DNA from: Rosettibacter sp037481715
GTDB lineage: Bacteria > Bacteroidota > Ignavibacteria > Ignavibacteriales > Melioribacteraceae
Length of the DNA stretch: 64,000 nt
Reading direction: 5' to 3'
NCBI GenBank assembly: GCA_037481715.1
Contig: JBBFLD010000001.1
Location: forward strand, 744,001 to 808,000
This document shows positions 1 to 10,495 of this stretch, one piece after another. The notes beneath the pieces are model-generated. The model saw only the letters and a program-made list of their open reading frames with translations. It did not search any database and was not told the DNA's origin. Positions within the stretch are counted from its first letter, which is position 1, and every line of letters begins with the position of its first letter. The position numbers and the translations under genes were made by a program.

Positions 1-170
1 GAGATACTGTAATTTCAACATTGACTATTGCTCTGGCTGCAGGTGCAGATATTTATGATGCAGCTTATCTTGCCAATTTTGCAGGAGGACTTGTTTGCGA
101 AGAAGTTGGAATTGTGCCAATTTCAATTGACAAATTATTTAATGAAGTAATTGAAGAGTTAAAAGTATGA
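1..170 (+). CDS. rfaE1: RfaE1/HldA-type sugar kinase (PfkB family), C-terminal end only
   Basis: This is the last 55 residues of a gene that begins before the window; the open frame starts at base 3 and ends with TGA at 168-170. It opens with a GDT-like segment (DTVISTLTIALAAGA), the end of the PfkB-family active site where the Asp is the catalytic base, followed by the usual helix region DAAYLANFAGGLV. In the heptose pathway this kinase phosphorylates D-glycero-D-manno-heptose 7-phosphate at C1 for LPS core synthesis. The assignment to RfaE1 rather than another PfkB sugar kinase rests mainly on the next gene, rfaE2, whose ATG overlaps this stop codon (ATGA). The two activities are separate genes here, not one fused HldE. 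Confidence 0.8.
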   Translation, partial: DTVISTLTIALAAGADIYDAAYLANFAGGLVCEEVGIVPISIDKLFNEVIEELKV

Positions 171-646
171 ACGAAATAAAAGAACTTAATGAACTTATTG
201 AAATAAGAAATGAGCTAAAAAAACAAAATAAAATTGTTGTTTTCACAAACGGCTGTTTTGATATACTTCATGCAGGACATGTTGATTATCTTAACAAAGC
301 AAAATCTCTTGGAGATGTTTTAATTGTTGCTGTTAATTCAGATTCATCAATGAAAAAAATCAAAGGGAACAAACGACCAATTGTTCCACAAAATGAAAGA
401 GCATTCATTATTTCCAATTTGAAGGCAGTTGATTTTGTAACAATCTTTGATGAAGAAACTCCTTATGAATTAATTAAAAAATTAGTGCCCGATGTTCTCG
501 TTAAAGGAGCTGATTGGTCAAAAGATAAAATTGTTGGCAGCGATATTGTTGAAGCATCAGGCGGAAGAGTAGAAACAATTGAGTTCGTTAATTTTCAATC
601 AACAACAAATATAATTAATACGATTCTCGAGAAATTCAAAGAATGA
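167..646 (+). CDS. rfaE2: D-glycero-beta-D-manno-heptose 1-phosphate adenylyltransferase
   Basis: A 159-residue nucleotidyltransferase of the cytidylyltransferase superfamily. It would transfer AMP from ATP to heptose 1-phosphate, giving ADP-heptose for the LPS inner core in the cytoplasm. The nucleotide-binding motif FTNGCFDILHAGH is at residues 26-38 (HxGH at 35-38), and the family C-terminal motif appears as STTNII at about 145-150. The length matches stand-alone RfaE2 proteins. The start overlaps the rfaE1 stop by ATGA, and its own stop overlaps the start of tamB, so the three genes are almost certainly cotranscribed and translationally coupled. The linkage of ADP-heptose synthesis to tamB makes this an envelope operon. 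Confidence 0.93.
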   Translation: MNEIKELNELIEIRNELKKQNKIVVFTNGCFDILHAGHVDYLNKAKSLGDVLIVAVNSDSSMKKIKGNKRPIVPQNERAFIISNLKAVDFVTIFDEETPYELIKKLVPDVLVKGADWSKDKIVGSDIVEASGGRVETIEFVNFQSTTNIINTILEKFKE

Positions 647-3600
647 CTGAAATTAAAAAAACAAAAACTAAACGTTCTCTATCCAGAAAAATAATTAATG
701 CTTTCATAGGAATATTTCTCGGGGTAATATTTTTATTAATTCTTTTTATTGGTTTTTCTCAAACAAGAACTTTTCGAGAACTTTTTAGAAAAAAAGTAAT
801 TGAACTGGTAAATAATGAAATCAATGGAAAATTAAATATCGAAAAAATTGATGGAACAATTCTGACTTCCCTTTTCTTAAGAAACACTTCAATCAAGATT
901 AACAACGATACACTTCTTTATGCAAATAAAATAGAGGTTAAAGTAAGTCCGCTTCAATTAATATTGAAAAAAATCTATGTAAGAAAAATTTCTCTAGAAG
1001 ATACCAAAATAAATTTGCTCCAAAATGAAGATGGAACATGGAATTATCAAAAACTGATTAAGCCAAAACCTGAAGACACAACAAAATCAACTTTCCCATT
1101 TTACATACAGATTAACGATTTACAATTTAAAAACATAAACATCGTAAAACAAACTTATGACAACATTAAATCCAATAAATTTTACAGCACAATTAATTAT
1201 GATGATATCCAAATTAGAAATCTAAATTTGTCTGCTCAGGCTTTTATCGACATTAAAAACTCAGATTATTTATTACTGCTGAAAGAATTTTCTTTCAAAC
1301 CAAATCTGAATCGTTTCACATTAAAAAATATTTCGGGAAATTTTGCAGTTACAAAAAATTTTGCGGCGGTTACAAATTTTGCTTTAGAAACAGACAGCAG
1401 CAATATCAAACTGAATGTTCGACTCGACAGCTTAAATCTCTTTGGGAATGTTGAACTGGATGACTTTAAAAATTGTCCCGTAACTATTGAACTAAATATT
1501 GATTCATTCAACTTTGATGATTTATCATCTTTTATCAAAAGCACAGAAATTTTAAAAGGCAATCCATCATTAAAATTATATGCAAAAGGTAAATTTGGAG
1601 ATTTCAACATTCAAAAACTTGTTCTCGATTACAAAGATTCTCATTTCGAAATTAATGGAAGAATGCTGAATCTCAACAAACCTGAAAAATTATTTATTGA
1701 TGCAAAAATTGTCGACACAGATATTAATTACAAAGATGTAATTGCACTTCTACCTGATTTGAAACTTCCTGAATTTGCTAAGCTTTCTGTATCTTCTGTT
1801 AACATTGAATTTAAAGGCGAACCAACTAATTTCAAAGCAAAATTTGCTGGAAACATTGAAGAAGGAAATCTTGCTTTCGACTGTTCATTAAATCTTAAAA
1901 AAAGCCCAATTGTTTACGACATAAAATTTAAAACCAGCGATATAAATTTAGAACCATTGCTTGGTTTTAAAACAATACTTAATTCTTCAGGATATTTAAC
2001 TGGAAAAGGAACAAAGCCTGCTGAGTTGTTAAGTGATTTCAAATTTTCAGCAGAAAATTCTTTTGTCAATGATGTTCATATCGATAAATTTATTGCAACT
2101 GCAAAAGCTCAGAATAAAAATATCAATCTCGATATCGAAGGAAACTCAAAATCTACTGAAGCAATATTTTTAGGAAACATCGACTTTGTAAATGATACAA
2201 TTCCTATCTACAGCATAATTGGAAGTTTGAAAAATCTTGACTTATCTGAATTCACAAAAAACGAAAACGATAAAAGCAATCTTAATTTTTACTTTAGTGC
2301 AGAAGGTCAGCATATCGACCCTGATAAAATCATTGGCACTTTTTCATTTGGTATCGATTCATCAAAATTTAGAGAGACAGACATAAAATATTCAAGCATT
2401 GATGTAACATTAAAAAAACAAAATGCGCACAGAACAATTAACATAGTATCAGACTTTGTTGATTTTAATATTGAAGGTGATTTTTCTTTAAGTCAAGCAA
2501 TCGAATTACTTTCGTATGAATCAAAGACAATTTCCAAAATTATTTCAGATAAATTAAATCAATTAAATCCCCTTGCTGTTATTTCAAAAGAAGGCAGCGT
2601 TGACACACTTCAAACTAATCTTCCAGAAATTGCAAAAAAAGATTTGTCTTTCGTTTTCAATTTCAAGTTGAAGGATTTTAGTTTAATTGCTTCGCTGCTT
2701 GGCAATAAAAGACTCGATATAGTTGGAACCGGGAAAGGAAATGTAAACAATCAATCATCTAATTTTTCAATTAATTCATCACTCAATATTGACTACTTTG
2801 TTTTAATGCAGAAAGATGAAACAATTTATATTTCTGATTTAGAAACCGACATAAATTTCACACGAAACAATAATTACTTTTCTTTCGAAAAATTATTCGG
2901 AACATTATCTCTAACAGGAAAAAGATTTTATTCAGGTGGAAGCATTGAAAATATTGAAGCAGATGTAGTTTTCAATCAAAGCAAATTGTTCCTCAATACT
3001 ACTGCAGAAATTGAAAATATAATAAAAGCAAATGCAGAAGGAATTGTTCTGATAACACCTGTCGAACAACAAATTTTGTTAAGTGATTTATCTGTAGATT
3101 TCCAAAACATCAAATGGAAAAATAAAGATACAATAAAAGTTCTTTTCAATCCGGATTATTTTAAAATTAACAACTTTGTTCTAACACACGATACTTCTTC
3201 CATCACTGCAAAAGGAATCATTGAATCAACTGGCAAACAAAATTTGCAATTGAATTTCAATAACATCTCTGGAAAAATTTTGAGCAATTATTTATTAGGT
3301 TCAATTAATCCTTTTCTTAAAGCTGACTGCGATATAAACATACATGTTAATGGCGAGTTCAAAAATCCAAGAATATCAACAAACATCAACGTTAACGATA
3401 TTTCATATTCAAAAAAGAAATTGGGTAATCTTACCGGCACGTTTAATTATGAAAACAAAAAAATCTGGACAAACATTAAATATCTTGATTCAACTTATAA
3501 TTATAACAATCCTCTCTTAACAATAATTGGTAGCATTCCTGTCAACTTAAGTTTTGAATCTGTTGAAGATAGAATTATTCCAAATGAAGAAATGGGAATA

Positions 3601-5127
3601 AAAATTAAATCAGAAAATTTCAACATAAGTTCTCTTGGAAATCTGTTGCCAAACATAATTGAACAGCGTGGAAATTTAATTGCGGATATCAATATAACCG
3701 GCAGACTTAATAAACCTGAATTTTCCGGTTATATGAATCTGATAAATGGGCATTTTAAATCACTTAACAACAATCTAAGTTATGAATGCGGAATCAAACT
3801 TAAATTCGAGAAAGAAAAAATTTCTGTTGACAGTTTAGTTCTTGCCAATGCAGGAGGAACTCGTTACAACGGAAAAATTTCTGGTTATGGAAATATTCTT
3901 TATGATGGATTTTCTATAAAAGATATGGCAATTAACTTATCTGGAAAACTTGCATTGTTAAGTGAATTATCGAGACAGACAAGTCCATATCTTTACGGCG
4001 ACCTTGTTGTTGAATCAAATCCTGAATGGCTGCTTACATGGAAAGACAACAGATTATTCTTCAAAGGAAATGTTTTGCTCAAGCAGACGAATTTAATTTA
4101 CACAGTAAGCAGCGATAATTATCAAAACTCAGGCAGCAACTTTAATATTACATATGTTATTGATTCAACAAAAATTGATAAGGAATTATTACGATTCAAT
4201 GAAATACTTGAGGCAGAAAAAAATCTCAAAAAGCAAAATGAGAATTTGAAAGAAAAAGAACTTAAGTTTGATTATGAAATTGGAATTAAAGTAGATAATA
4301 CAGCTCAAATGACATTTATCTTATCGCAGGCAGCAAATCAAAAATTATTTGTTGAGATAACCGGCGAATTAAAATATGAATTCATTGAAGGAACAACAAG
4401 AGCACAGGGCTCATTTCAATTAATGCAGGGTTCTAAATTAGAATTCTTCAAAACATTTGATGCAGAAGGTGTAATTAGATTCGAAAGCAATATTACAGAC
4501 CCATATCTTGATATCATTGCAACCTATACAAGTGATTATATTAATCCAAGAGAAATTAATGCAGCACCTCAAGAAGTTGCAGTGAAAATTAAAATCAAAG
4601 GCTTGCTTTCTGAAATAGGAAAAAATCTTGCAAATAATCCCGAAAGTATTGGAGTTTATGTTGGAACAAGAAATATTCAAAACAACATTAAAGATACGCG
4701 TTATGATTATTCTGATGCTTTTTCATTCATCCTTCTTGGAAAATTCAAAGATGATTTAACTGCACAGGATAGAGCAGAAACTGCTGGTTTAATTACAGAT
4801 GTTCAAAATTCAGCAACATCATTTCTTGGCTCAATGCTTACAAGTTTTGTGAACTCTGCTGTTGGCGATTTAGTTAACAATATTCAAATCAGCAGAATTG
4901 GAGAACATACAAAATTCAGTTTCTCAGGAAGAATTCAAAATCTTCGATATAGTATTGGAGGTACAACCGAAGTCTTTCAAAACATAAACAAAGCGAACAT
5001 AAAAATTGAATATCCCTTTAATCCAAATTTTCTGATAAGAGTTGAAAGAAAAGACCCAGTAGTTCAAAAATACAGCTTTGACGAAAAAATAAATGAATTA
5101 GCACTTAAATATAGGTTTGTATTCTAA
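643..5127 (+). CDS. tamB: TamB-like translocation/assembly module protein (DUF490)
   Basis: A 1,494-residue protein with one N-terminal membrane anchor (about residues 19-40, after a basic KKTKTKR stretch). A very long region of repeated amphipathic beta-strands follows, as in AsmA/TamB-family proteins that form a hydrophobic groove across the periplasm. An AsmA-like segment sits near the N-terminus, and the C-terminal 400 or so residues look like the conserved DUF490 domain. TamB proteins act with an Omp85 protein or as lipid-transport bridges between inner and outer membrane; which applies here cannot be seen. The gene overlaps rfaE2 upstream by 4 bases and shares its last base with the start of rnr. 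The family call is firm; the exact role is inference. Confidence 0.88.
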   Translation: MTEIKKTKTKRSLSRKIINAFIGIFLGVIFLLILFIGFSQTRTFRELFRKKVIELVNNEINGKLNIEKIDGTILTSLFLRNTSIKINNDTLLYANKIEVKVSPLQLILKKIYVRKISLEDTKINLLQNEDGTWNYQKLIKPKPEDTTKSTFPFYIQINDLQFKNINIVKQTYDNIKSNKFYSTINYDDIQIRNLNLSAQAFIDIKNSDYLLLLKEFSFKPNLNRFTLKNISGNFAVTKNFAAVTNFALETDSSNIKLNVRLDSLNLFGNVELDDFKNCPVTIELNIDSFNFDDLSSFIKSTEILKGNPSLKLYAKGKFGDFNIQKLVLDYKDSHFEINGRMLNLNKPEKLFIDAKIVDTDINYKDVIALLPDLKLPEFAKLSVSSVNIEFKGEPTNFKAKFAGNIEEGNLAFDCSLNLKKSPIVYDIKFKTSDINLEPLLGFKTILNSSGYLTGKGTKPAELLSDFKFSAENSFVNDVHIDKFIATAKAQNKNINLDIEGNSKSTEAIFLGNIDFVNDTIPIYSIIGSLKNLDLSEFTKNENDKSNLNFYFSAEGQHIDPDKIIGTFSFGIDSSKFRETDIKYSSIDVTLKKQNAHRTINIVSDFVDFNIEGDFSLSQAIELLSYESKTISKIISDKLNQLNPLAVISKEGSVDTLQTNLPEIAKKDLSFVFNFKLKDFSLIASLLGNKRLDIVGTGKGNVNNQSSNFSINSSLNIDYFVLMQKDETIYISDLETDINFTRNNNYFSFEKLFGTLSLTGKRFYSGGSIENIEADVVFNQSKLFLNTTAEIENIIKANAEGIVLITPVEQQILLSDLSVDFQNIKWKNKDTIKVLFNPDYFKINNFVLTHDTSSITAKGIIESTGKQNLQLNFNNISGKILSNYLLGSINPFLKADCDINIHVNGEFKNPRISTNINVNDISYSKKKLGNLTGTFNYENKKIWTNIKYLDSTYNYNNPLLTIIGSIPVNLSFESVEDRIIPNEEMGIKIKSENFNISSLGNLLPNIIEQRGNLIADINITGRLNKPEFSGYMNLINGHFKSLNNNLSYECGIKLKFEKEKISVDSLVLANAGGTRYNGKISGYGNILYDGFSIKDMAINLSGKLALLSELSRQTSPYLYGDLVVESNPEWLLTWKDNRLFFKGNVLLKQTNLIYTVSSDNYQNSGSNFNITYVIDSTKIDKELLRFNEILEAEKNLKKQNENLKEKELKFDYEIGIKVDNTAQMTFILSQAANQKLFVEITGELKYEFIEGTTRAQGSFQLMQGSKLEFFKTFDAEGVIRFESNITDPYLDIIATYTSDYINPREINAAPQEVAVKIKIKGLLSEIGKNLANNPESIGVYVGTRNIQNNIKDTRYDYSDAFSFILLGKFKDDLTAQDRAETAGLITDVQNSATSFLGSMLTSFVNSAVGDLVNNIQISRIGEHTKFSFSGRIQNLRYSIGGTTEVFQNINKANIKIEYPFNPNFLIRVERKDPVVQKYSFDEKINELALKYRFVF

Positions 5128-7223
5128 TGAAGAAAAAAATTAAATCATTTTTCAAAAACAATCCTTCTCTCAAAATTAAATCAAAAGAACTTGCCGAGAG
5201 ACTCCAAATATTCGACAGCTATGAATATGCCGAATTAAAATATTATCTCCACAAACTTACTGAAGAAGGATTTCTCGAAAAATCCGGCAAGCGTTATCAA
5301 TTAAGCAGATATGGAAGCGAAAAATTGATTGGCACTGTTCAAATAATTTCTGATGGTGATTACGGCTTTGTCATTTTGAATAATCAAAATATCAGAGATG
5401 TCTTCATTGCAGGCAAAAATCTCAATACAGCTTTTGATGGTGACATAGTTGAAGTAAAACTTCTTGAACGACAAAGAGGCAAAAACATTGAAGGAACAAT
5501 TGTAAGCATTGTTGAACGAAGCAGAAAAGAAATTGTAGGCACACTTCAAAAAAGTAATTCATTTTATTTTGTAATTCCTGATGATAAAAAAATTCATCGT
5601 GATATTTATATTTCTTCAAAAAATCTTGGCGGTGCAAAACCTGGTGATAAAGTTGTTGTCGGGCACATTCAATGGCTTTCTCCAAATTTGAATCCAGAAG
5701 GAAAAATTATTGAAGTCCTTGGCAAAGCAGGTTCTTTCGATGTTGAAATTGCATCAATAGCTCGTGAGTTTGAACTTCCTTACAAATTCCCAAATTCTGT
5801 AATAAAAGAAGTTGAAAAAATCACAGAAGAAATTCCAGAATCTGAAATCAAAAAAAGAATTGATTTAAGAGATAAAATTATTTTTACAATTGACCCTGAA
5901 GATGCAAAAGATTTTGACGATGCTGTTTCTGTAGAAAAACTTCAAAATGGAAATTTTTTGCTTGGTGTTCATATTGCAGATGTAAGTCATTATGTTCGAG
6001 AGAATTCTGCAACATACAAAGAGGCACTCAAGAGAGGAACAAGTGTTTACCTTGTTGGAAAAGTTATTCCAATGCTTCCCGAAAAATTATCAAATCAAAT
6101 TTGTTCGCTTGTGCCTGGGAAAGACAGGTTAACTTTTTCGGTATTAGCAGAAGTTACACCAACAGGAAAAATTGTTAATTATGAAATTCATAAATCAATA
6201 ATTAACAGCAAACGAAGATTTACTTATGAAGAAGTTCAAAAAATAATTGATGATGGAGAAGGTGAATTTTATGAACAGATTGCAATGCTTAATAAAATTG
6301 CAAAAGTGATGAGAGAAAAAAGAATTAAAAAAGGAAGTATAAACTTTTTTACCCCTGAAGTTGTCTTTAAACTGGATAAAAACGGAAAACCAGTAGATAT
6401 AAGCATTAAACAAATTGGTGAAAGTCATAATTTAATTGAAGAACTTATGCTTATGGCAAATCAAATAATTGCAACACATGTTCAGCCGAAAAAAGGAGAA
6501 GAAGTTTATCCATTTGTCTATCGCGTTCATGACCAGCCTGATAAAGAAAAAATTATAGAATTTGCAAGATTTGTCCGCTCACTTGGTTACTCATTTGACC
6601 CAAATAGTTCAAATAAATCAAAAGAATTTCAAAAACTTCTTGATAGTGTAAAAGGCACTGAAGAAGAAGCTGTTGTAAATGAAGTTGCAATCCGCTCTAT
6701 GGCAAAAGCAATTTATTCAACAAAAAATATTGGTCACTATGGACTTGGATTTAAGTACTACACACACTTTACCTCACCCATTAGAAGATTTCCAGATTTA
6801 ATAGTTCATAACTTGATTTATAATTATCTTCAAAACAAGTTGGAGAAAAAATATAACATTGAAGATTTGGAAAAAATTTGCGAACATGCTTCTGAAAGAG
6901 AAAGAACTGCAATTAATGCAGAAAGATTATCTGTAAAATTGAAACAAATTGAATATCTCAAAAGTAAAGTTGGACAGGAATTTCACGGTGTTGTATCTGG
7001 CATAACAAATTTTGGAATTTTTGTGGAACTAAGTCAAAATCTTGCTGAAGGTTTAATTCGCTATCGTGATATGGATGATGATTATTACATTTTTGATGAA
7101 AAAAATTATTCTATAACTGGCAAATCAACAGGAAGAAGAATTCGTCTGGGTGATAAAGTTAATGTAAAATTAATTCGAGTTGACGAAGAAAAACGAGAAA
7201 TCGATTTTAAGCTGATTAATTAA
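5127..7223 (+). CDS. rnr: Ribonuclease R (RNase II family 3'-5' exoribonuclease)
   Basis: A 698-residue RNB-family exoribonuclease that degrades structured RNA from the 3' end. The N-terminus (about 1-65) looks like a winged helix, followed by cold-shock-type OB folds. The catalytic RNB domain carries the metal-binding motif IDPEDAKDFDDAVS at about 255-268 with the four clustered Asp residues. The FTSPIRRFPDLIVH segment near residue 550 is the usual RNB signature. A C-terminal S1 domain starts near residue 615 (GVVSGITNFGIFVEL). The length is slightly short compared with E. coli RNase R because the basic C-terminal tail is missing. The ATG overlaps the tamB stop by one base (TAATG), so it closes the heptose/TamB operon. 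Confidence 0.95.
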   Translation: MKKKIKSFFKNNPSLKIKSKELAERLQIFDSYEYAELKYYLHKLTEEGFLEKSGKRYQLSRYGSEKLIGTVQIISDGDYGFVILNNQNIRDVFIAGKNLNTAFDGDIVEVKLLERQRGKNIEGTIVSIVERSRKEIVGTLQKSNSFYFVIPDDKKIHRDIYISSKNLGGAKPGDKVVVGHIQWLSPNLNPEGKIIEVLGKAGSFDVEIASIAREFELPYKFPNSVIKEVEKITEEIPESEIKKRIDLRDKIIFTIDPEDAKDFDDAVSVEKLQNGNFLLGVHIADVSHYVRENSATYKEALKRGTSVYLVGKVIPMLPEKLSNQICSLVPGKDRLTFSVLAEVTPTGKIVNYEIHKSIINSKRRFTYEEVQKIIDDGEGEFYEQIAMLNKIAKVMREKRIKKGSINFFTPEVVFKLDKNGKPVDISIKQIGESHNLIEELMLMANQIIATHVQPKKGEEVYPFVYRVHDQPDKEKIIEFARFVRSLGYSFDPNSSNKSKEFQKLLDSVKGTEEEAVVNEVAIRSMAKAIYSTKNIGHYGLGFKYYTHFTSPIRRFPDLIVHNLIYNYLQNKLEKKYNIEDLEKICEHASERERTAINAERLSVKLKQIEYLKSKVGQEFHGVVSGITNFGIFVELSQNLAEGLIRYRDMDDDYYIFDEKNYSITGKSTGRRIRLGDKVNVKLIRVDEEKREIDFKLIN

Positions 7224-7256
7224 TAATTCTGTTTGTCATCAATGGCGAGGTAAAGT

Positions 7257-10200
7257 ATGAAAAAGTTTATCTTTTTACTTGCAGCAATATTTATAACAAC
7301 CTGCAATATTTTTGCTCAATTTGGACAAAACAGAGTTCAATATAAAAATCATGATTGGTTTTACATCCAAACCAAACACTTCGATATTTATTTTTCTAAT
7401 GGTGGAGAAAAAATTGCTGAGTTTACAGCAGCCGTAGCTGAAGATGCTCTTAAAAAACTTCAGCAAGATTTCAATTATGAAATTAATAACAGAATTACTC
7501 TTGTTGTTTATAATTCTCACAATGATTTTCAGGAAACCAATATTACTGATGAATATCTTGGTCAAGGTGTAGGCGGCTTTACAGAACCATTTAAAAATCG
7601 TGTGGTTTTCCCATTCGAAGGTTCCTATGAAAAATTTCGTCATGTAATTCATCATGAACTTGTTCATGCTGTAATGCAGGATATGTATTTCGGCGGTTCA
7701 ATTCAAAATGTAATTTCTAAAGGAATTACACTTCAACTTCCACACTGGTTTATGGAAGGAAGTGCAGAATATTTTTCGCAGGGCTGGGAAACTTATACCG
7801 ATATGTTCATTCGAAATGCTATCATTAGTGAATCATTGCCTGATATAAATCAACTAAGCGGATATCTTGGTTACCGCGGAGGTCAATCTGTTTTTAAATA
7901 CCTTGCTGATACATACGGAAGACAAAAATTAGGTGAACTTATAAATAAAATTCAGGGACTCGGCTCTCTTGAATCTGCATTGAAATCTTCTATTGGAATT
8001 GACTTGGATGAACTAAATGAGCGTTGGAAAAAAAGTTTGAAAAAAGAATATTGGCCCGATATTGCAAAATATCAAGACCCTGATGAGTTTTCAAAAAGAT
8101 TAACAGACAACAAAAAATCATACGGCTTTTATAATACAAGTCCATCAATTTCACCGCAAGGAGATAAAATTGCTTTTATTTCAGACAGAGATATTTACCT
8201 TGATGTTTACATCATGGATGCATTAACAGGAAAAATTATCAAAAAAGTTGTTGAGAGTGGAAAGACAACAGATTTTGAAGAATTGACCGTTCTTCATCCT
8301 TCTATTGCATGGTCGCCGGATAATATTAGAATTGCCCTTTCCACAAAAAAAGAAGGATATGATGTAATCACAATCATCAATACAAATACAGAAAAAAATT
8401 ATGATTTGCCTTTTAAGTTCGATGGAATTGAATCAGTTGATTGGTCAAGAGATGGAGATAAATTAACATTCGTTGCTCACAATTCATCTCAATCTGATAT
8501 TTACATTTATAACTTGAAAACCAACGAATTAACAAATCTTACAAATGATATTTTCAGTGATACTGACCCTGTATGGACTCCTGATTCTAAAAAAATAATT
8601 TTTGCATCAGACAGAGAAAATTATGTAAGCCCATCAATGTTACATCCCGATTTTATGATGAGCAATCACAATTACAAACAATTAGACCTCTACTTGATAA
8701 ACATAGAAACAAAAGAAATTAAAAGATTAACTGACTGGCAATTGAGCAATGAACGATATCCAGAAGTTTCTCCCGATGGGAAAGAAATTTTATTCATCTC
8801 CGACAAAAATGGAATAAACAACATTTACAAAAAATCAATTGCCAAAGCCGATAGTTACGATGCAGCTTCATTATTAAATGAAAAAGCCGTACCAATTACT
8901 AATTCTTTAAGCGAAATTAGTCAGCCTTCAATTTCATATGATGGGAAGAAATTAGTATTTACTGCTTTATATAAACTTGGTTACAATATTTTTATGCTCA
9001 ACAATCCTTTTGAAATGCACGCAATCGGAGATTCGCTGCAGCCAACAAAATACATGACATTACTGCAAACAAAGAAAGATGAAACTGCTGTTCTCTTTGC
9101 ACAAGAAAAAGATACAACAAAAATTGACACAACAAAATCTATTGCTCAGGAAAAACAAGATTCTACACAAATTAAAGAAAGAAAAATATTTGTAGGTTCA
9201 TACATAGCAAAAACTGAAGCCAAAAAAGATTCTTCAAAAATGGATTACAGCAGATATATTTTTGGTGCTGCAAATGAAGAAAGCGACAGTGCAAGAATTG
9301 AAAGACGCAGACAACTTTTTACAGAAAAATTAGATTCACATGGAAATTTTCTTGTTAATCGTTACAAAGTAAATTTCTCTCCAGATTTAATTTATGCCAA
9401 TGCCGGTTACAGTACGCTTTATGGTTTGCAGGGAACAACAATACTTGCTTTCAGTGATGTTCTTGGAAATCATAGACTGATTGGAATAACAAGTTTACAA
9501 ATTGACATCAAAAACAGCGATTATGGACTGGCTTATTATTATCTTGAAAAAAGACTTGATTTAGGAATTGAAGCATTTCATACTGCAAGATTTTTATATA
9601 GAACTTCATTCTTTGGTTACGATTTGTATCGATTCAGAAATTTTGGTGTAGTTGCTTCGGCAAGTTATCCATTTAACAGATTTTACAGACTTGACGGCTC
9701 ATTAAGTTTAATGAGTGTAACGGCAGAAAATCTTGATAACATTTTTGAACCAATTGATAAATCAACCTATCTGGTTCCTGCATTTAGCTTTGTTCATGAT
9801 AACACACTCGAAGGATATACTTCTCCAATTGAAGGAACAAGATATGCTTTCACAGTATTTGGCGATCCGGGATTATCAAGAAGACAGCAAAGTTTTTATT
9901 CACTTAATCTTGATTACAGAACTTACTTCCGTTTCTTCTTCGATAACTCTTTTGCATTTAGATTATCCGGAGGATATTCAGGCGGAGGAAATCCTCAAAG
10001 ATTTTTCCTTGGAGGAACAGAAAACTGGATTAATAGAAATTTTGCAACAGAAGATATTCCAATTCAAAATGCATCAGACTTTGCATTTCTATCCCCTGCT
10101 ATGCCTCTAAGAGGTTATGACTATGCAGAAAAAATTGGGACTAAATATTCACTTCTGAATATGGAATTTCGTCTTCCATTAATTCGATATTTAGTTACTG

Positions 10201-10460
10201 GTCCTCTTCCGCTTTTATTCCAAAATATTCTTGGTGTTGCTTTCCTTGATGCAGGCTCTGCATGGGATAACACACAGAAGTTAAAACTCTTTGGAAGAAA
10301 TCAGGATAACAGCATTGTAACACAAGATTTATTAATTGGAACAGGAGTTGGCTTCAGAATCTACATGTTATTTTTATGGAAAATCGATGTAGCATGGAAA
10401 TGGAATCTTGATAGATTTTCTAAACCGCGATATTATATTTCAATTGGGATGGATTTTTAA
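7257..10460 (+). CDS. Outer-membrane fusion: peptidase-MA-like domain, WD40/TolB propeller, surface-antigen barrel
   Basis: A 1,067-residue exported protein with a signal peptide (about 1-20, ending FA-Q). Residues about 30-280 look like a gluzincin metalloprotease: HELVH at 133-137 supplies two zinc ligands and the catalytic Glu, and MEGSAEYF (about 166-173) the third ligand. Residues about 295-590 hold WD40-like repeats of the TolB type (SISPQGDKIAFISDRD, SWSPDN- and SDRE-type motifs). A Lys/Asp/Thr-rich linker follows, then about 370 residues of alternating strands ending in an aromatic (GMDF), as in Omp85/BamA-like barrels. It probably displays a protease/propeller from the outer membrane. 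It lies 33 bases after rnr with a GAGG ribosome site. Substrate and function are unknown. Confidence 0.75.
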   Translation: MKKFIFLLAAIFITTCNIFAQFGQNRVQYKNHDWFYIQTKHFDIYFSNGGEKIAEFTAAVAEDALKKLQQDFNYEINNRITLVVYNSHNDFQETNITDEYLGQGVGGFTEPFKNRVVFPFEGSYEKFRHVIHHELVHAVMQDMYFGGSIQNVISKGITLQLPHWFMEGSAEYFSQGWETYTDMFIRNAIISESLPDINQLSGYLGYRGGQSVFKYLADTYGRQKLGELINKIQGLGSLESALKSSIGIDLDELNERWKKSLKKEYWPDIAKYQDPDEFSKRLTDNKKSYGFYNTSPSISPQGDKIAFISDRDIYLDVYIMDALTGKIIKKVVESGKTTDFEELTVLHPSIAWSPDNIRIALSTKKEGYDVITIINTNTEKNYDLPFKFDGIESVDWSRDGDKLTFVAHNSSQSDIYIYNLKTNELTNLTNDIFSDTDPVWTPDSKKIIFASDRENYVSPSMLHPDFMMSNHNYKQLDLYLINIETKEIKRLTDWQLSNERYPEVSPDGKEILFISDKNGINNIYKKSIAKADSYDAASLLNEKAVPITNSLSEISQPSISYDGKKLVFTALYKLGYNIFMLNNPFEMHAIGDSLQPTKYMTLLQTKKDETAVLFAQEKDTTKIDTTKSIAQEKQDSTQIKERKIFVGSYIAKTEAKKDSSKMDYSRYIFGAANEESDSARIERRRQLFTEKLDSHGNFLVNRYKVNFSPDLIYANAGYSTLYGLQGTTILAFSDVLGNHRLIGITSLQIDIKNSDYGLAYYYLEKRLDLGIEAFHTARFLYRTSFFGYDLYRFRNFGVVASASYPFNRFYRLDGSLSLMSVTAENLDNIFEPIDKSTYLVPAFSFVHDNTLEGYTSPIEGTRYAFTVFGDPGLSRRQQSFYSLNLDYRTYFRFFFDNSFAFRLSGGYSGGGNPQRFFLGGTENWINRNFATEDIPIQNASDFAFLSPAMPLRGYDYAEKIGTKYSLLNMEFRLPLIRYLVTGPLPLLFQNILGVAFLDAGSAWDNTQKLKLFGRNQDNSIVTQDLLIGTGVGFRIYMLFLWKIDVAWKWNLDRFSKPRYYISIGMDF

Positions 10461-10464
10461 GAAA

Positions 10465-10491
10465 AATGGGTGCTCTTATAATGCACCCATT
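10465..10491. terminator. Stem-loop between convergent genes
   Basis: A 9-bp perfect stem (AATGGGTGC at 10465-10473 with GCACCCATT at 10483-10491, 9-base loop) lies between the ends of the barrel protein (+) and the FmdB gene (-). The T-run on the plus strand is weak, so intrinsic termination is probable rather than certain. Confidence 0.6.
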
Positions 10492-10495
10492 ACAA

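Noticed and set aside
9733..10110. A 125-codon open frame on the plus strand inside the barrel protein gene.
   Set aside because: It overlaps a convincing coding frame completely, has no ribosome site, and its product is low-complexity Leu/Ile-rich sequence typical of a shifted frame.
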